From Oppiella nova (lineage: Eukaryota; Arthropoda; Arachnida; Sarcoptiformes; Oppiidae): a stretch of 20,888 bases of DNA. The DNA lies in the NCBI GenBank assembly GCA_905397405.1, contig CAJPVJ010000741.1, positions 1 through 20,888 of the forward strand, in the 5' to 3' direction. Below the pieces are notes generated by a model that had not been told where the DNA came from, made no database searches, and saw nothing but the letters and a program-made list of their open reading frames with translations. Position numbers and translations under genes: made by a program. This document shows, piece by piece, positions 19,282-20,888 of the stretch (position 1 is its first letter; each line of letters starts with the position of its first letter).

Positions 19282-20032
19282 CGTTGTCTCGCAATTGAAA
19301 ACTTATATATTTATTTCAAATCATTGGATGTGTTGTGAAGTCTCGTCTCAATATCATAGCAACGCTTCTTAAAAGTGGCGCTTCAGTCACCACACAATAT
19401 ATTACAGTAAATATTACTGTAGAATCTGTACTGTATTGTAGATATTATATTGTAAGTTTGTAAATGTACACAGGTGTACATTTACATAGAAACTTTCTAT
19501 TCATATTAGAAAGGCAATACTGTATGTATTATATGCACATCTCAATGTGCAGCACTGCAACGCAAGGCGGAAGGACACATATTTGAATACTTCAAATAAA
19601 CAAGCACACCTAAACCGTGGATGGTACATAATTTTATTTTTTATTAATATTAACAAATTAATTAAATGTAAAATGATTAAAATGACAACAAGTTCATTTA
19701 TTTGCTTGTTTTGGTTGAATGGGAGGGGTGTGAAGTAATAGAGGGACGCCCTCCCAGTCAATGAATGCCTATTGTGTTGTTAGAAACCTATAGCAGAGTA
19801 GAGCCGGTGTTGTCGTTGAGTACAACTCATACCTCATTGCATTGAATGCATACACTTTGGGTATAAGTGTTGTTGAGATTCAATTGATCTCATCTGCAGA
19901 ACACGTGTCCATTCATTGACTTCATGTCCGCAGCAATACATTCATCTCATACCAGATGTGAGACAATCATGCAGACCTGATCCATGCAATTTGCAAACCA
20001 TAATCTAATCATTGATTACCATTTCAGAGACA
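19282..20032. promoter_or_regulatory. Divergent promoter region (copy 2)
   Basis: Counterpart of 11837-12592. It lacks the 21-bp palindrome of copy 1 but has a perfect 11-bp stem with a 2-base loop (taaatgtacac-ag-gtgtacattta, 19461-19484) where copy 1 is imperfect. The E-box (aacacgtgtcc) is kept. Confidence 0.5.
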
Positions 20033-20888
20033 ATGCATTTCATAGAGATAGCGATGGTTTGTGTGGCAATCAGTGGTGTCTTAAGCGCCACTCCAAAGGC
20101 GGCTGAGAAGACACCCGTAGAGCAATCGGATCCACCGATAGTCTTAAGACAAGTTTCTATTGTGAACGCAGAGATCACTGTTGCGGACAGGGATACGAGT
20201 GGTACGGGAGCTGTGACTGCGTAAGTGATGATTTGTATTTCCATAACCNGCTGAGAAGACACCCGTAGAGCAATCGGATCCACCGATAGTCTTAAGACAA
20301 GTTTCTATTGTGAACGCAGAGATCACTGTTGCGGACAGGGATACGAGTGGTACGGGAGCTGTGACTGCGTAAGTGATGATTTGTATTTCCATAACCGCCA
20401 CACCGGCCTCACCCACAGGGTTGACACTCCCATGCAATACCTGTTCCCAATCAGTCGGTACACCAATAGATTAGAAATATATTGTTTGCCACAAATGAAT
20501 GGTTGATAATATGTTGGGTTTAATCTAACACTTGTCTCCCTTAGACTCCAATACCCGGCGACTATATCCCATCCATTAGACGCGGATTCGCAACAAAGAG
20601 TTGTCATTAAGTTTCAATTGAAGGACAAACTAAAGGGTGATGTGATGTCCGCTCACCAGACCTTTGTTCAGATGAAGAACGTGAAGACAAAGCAAGAGAT
20701 TGTATTCATTGCAGAACCCGATTCAGCACTGAATTACAAATTGGATCTAAATTTGCAAACGAAAGCTAAAGACTTGAATCATATGAACGGTTTGTATGAG
20801 ATATCACTCATCATAGGAGACGCAAGCATTTCAAACCCAATCCTCTGGAAGATCGCATCCATTAATCTCCAGCTCTCCAACCAATTGC
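20033..20888 (+). CDS. RPN2: RPN2 (copy 2), partial
   Basis: Exon 1 20033-20220 encodes the same signal peptide and start as copy 1. Exon 2 begins at 20545 after cttag (copy 1 uses cgacag) and runs off the window at the codons for LSNQL. Coding differences are few (Thr to Ala in QYPATIS, Met to Val in KNVKTKQ). Between the exons, 20250-20368 repeats the end of exon 1 because of the join at 20249. Removing one repeat plus the N gives a normal intron of about 176 bp. Intact as far as it can be read. Confidence 0.85.
20102..20396. repeat. 147-bp perfect direct repeat flanking a single N
   Basis: 20102-20248 and 20250-20396 are identical over 147 bp, with the N at 20249 between them. Perfect identity beside a one-base gap is what two overlapping contigs look like when joined without merging the overlap. 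It duplicates 119 bp of RPN2 exon 1 and its donor site, and is very unlikely to exist in the genome. Confidence 0.93.

Larger units (their letters stand above)
18434..20888. repeat. Second copy of the TMEM107-RPN2 segment (cut by window end)
   Basis: Direct copy of 10995-13302. The left boundary is abrupt: 18434 matches 10995, and sequence to the left is unrelated. Divergence of a few percent resembles that between the two 3' UTR versions of RPN2 and is somewhat above that of the inverted arms. No N occurs at the left boundary. Confidence 0.93.

Overview
This is nuclear DNA from a eukaryote: AT-rich, with compact genes, short introns of about 60 to 480 bp with GT..AG ends, and AATAAA signals close behind stop codons. 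The conserved proteins (DUS1L, ELAC2, a nuf/Rab11-FIP3/4 protein, TMEM107, an OST delta/ribophorin II subunit, TSEN54) are animal-like. Intron size and protein style suggest a small arthropod, possibly an acariform mite; that last step is inference.

Layout. 1-2645 is a near-perfect inverted repeat (arms 1-800 and 1846-2645) carrying one terminal exon of an unrecognised gene twice, with a single N at 1845 against one arm. 2646-3233 is AT-rich spacer. DUS1L (-, 3234-4930) and ELAC2 (+, 5042-7447) diverge from a 111-bp shared promoter. A nuf-like Rab11 effector follows (+, 7970-10253). TMEM107 (-, 11063-11836) and a short Swp1-like RPN2 (+, 12593-13866) form a second divergent pair. TSEN54 (+, 15039-16169) and an unrecognised Asn-rich protein (-, 16455-17447) follow. 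From 18434 the TMEM107/RPN2 segment appears a second time, a few percent diverged, and runs off the window; a 147-bp perfect direct repeat flanks a single N at 20249.

The strangest signal is at the RPN2 3' end. Bases 13715-13841 are the exact base-by-base complement, NOT the reverse complement, of 14299-14425 (127/127). Bases 14171-14297 are likewise the plain complement of 14762-14888 (127/127). Reading the first block as its complement restores RPN2 as one continuous open exon with its expected C-terminus. Between the blocks lie two diverged versions of the 3' UTR (13842-14170 and 14426-14761), whose first and last bases both differ. That is the geometry of a heterozygous bubble in a de Bruijn graph with 127-nt flanking k-mers, both arms written in tandem and the flanks of one arm complemented without reversal. 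An assembly error is the simplest reading. A biological base-exchange event would be extraordinary and is testable.

Functionally, three of the seven distinct genes serve tRNA maturation: DUS1L (dihydrouridine), ELAC2 (3' end cleavage) and TSEN54 (intron removal). RPN2 serves N-glycosylation in the ER, TMEM107 the ciliary transition zone and nuf recycling-endosome traffic. No CRISPR array, recognisable transposase, tRNA or rRNA gene was seen. The repeats look more like uncollapsed haplotypes than mobile DNA.
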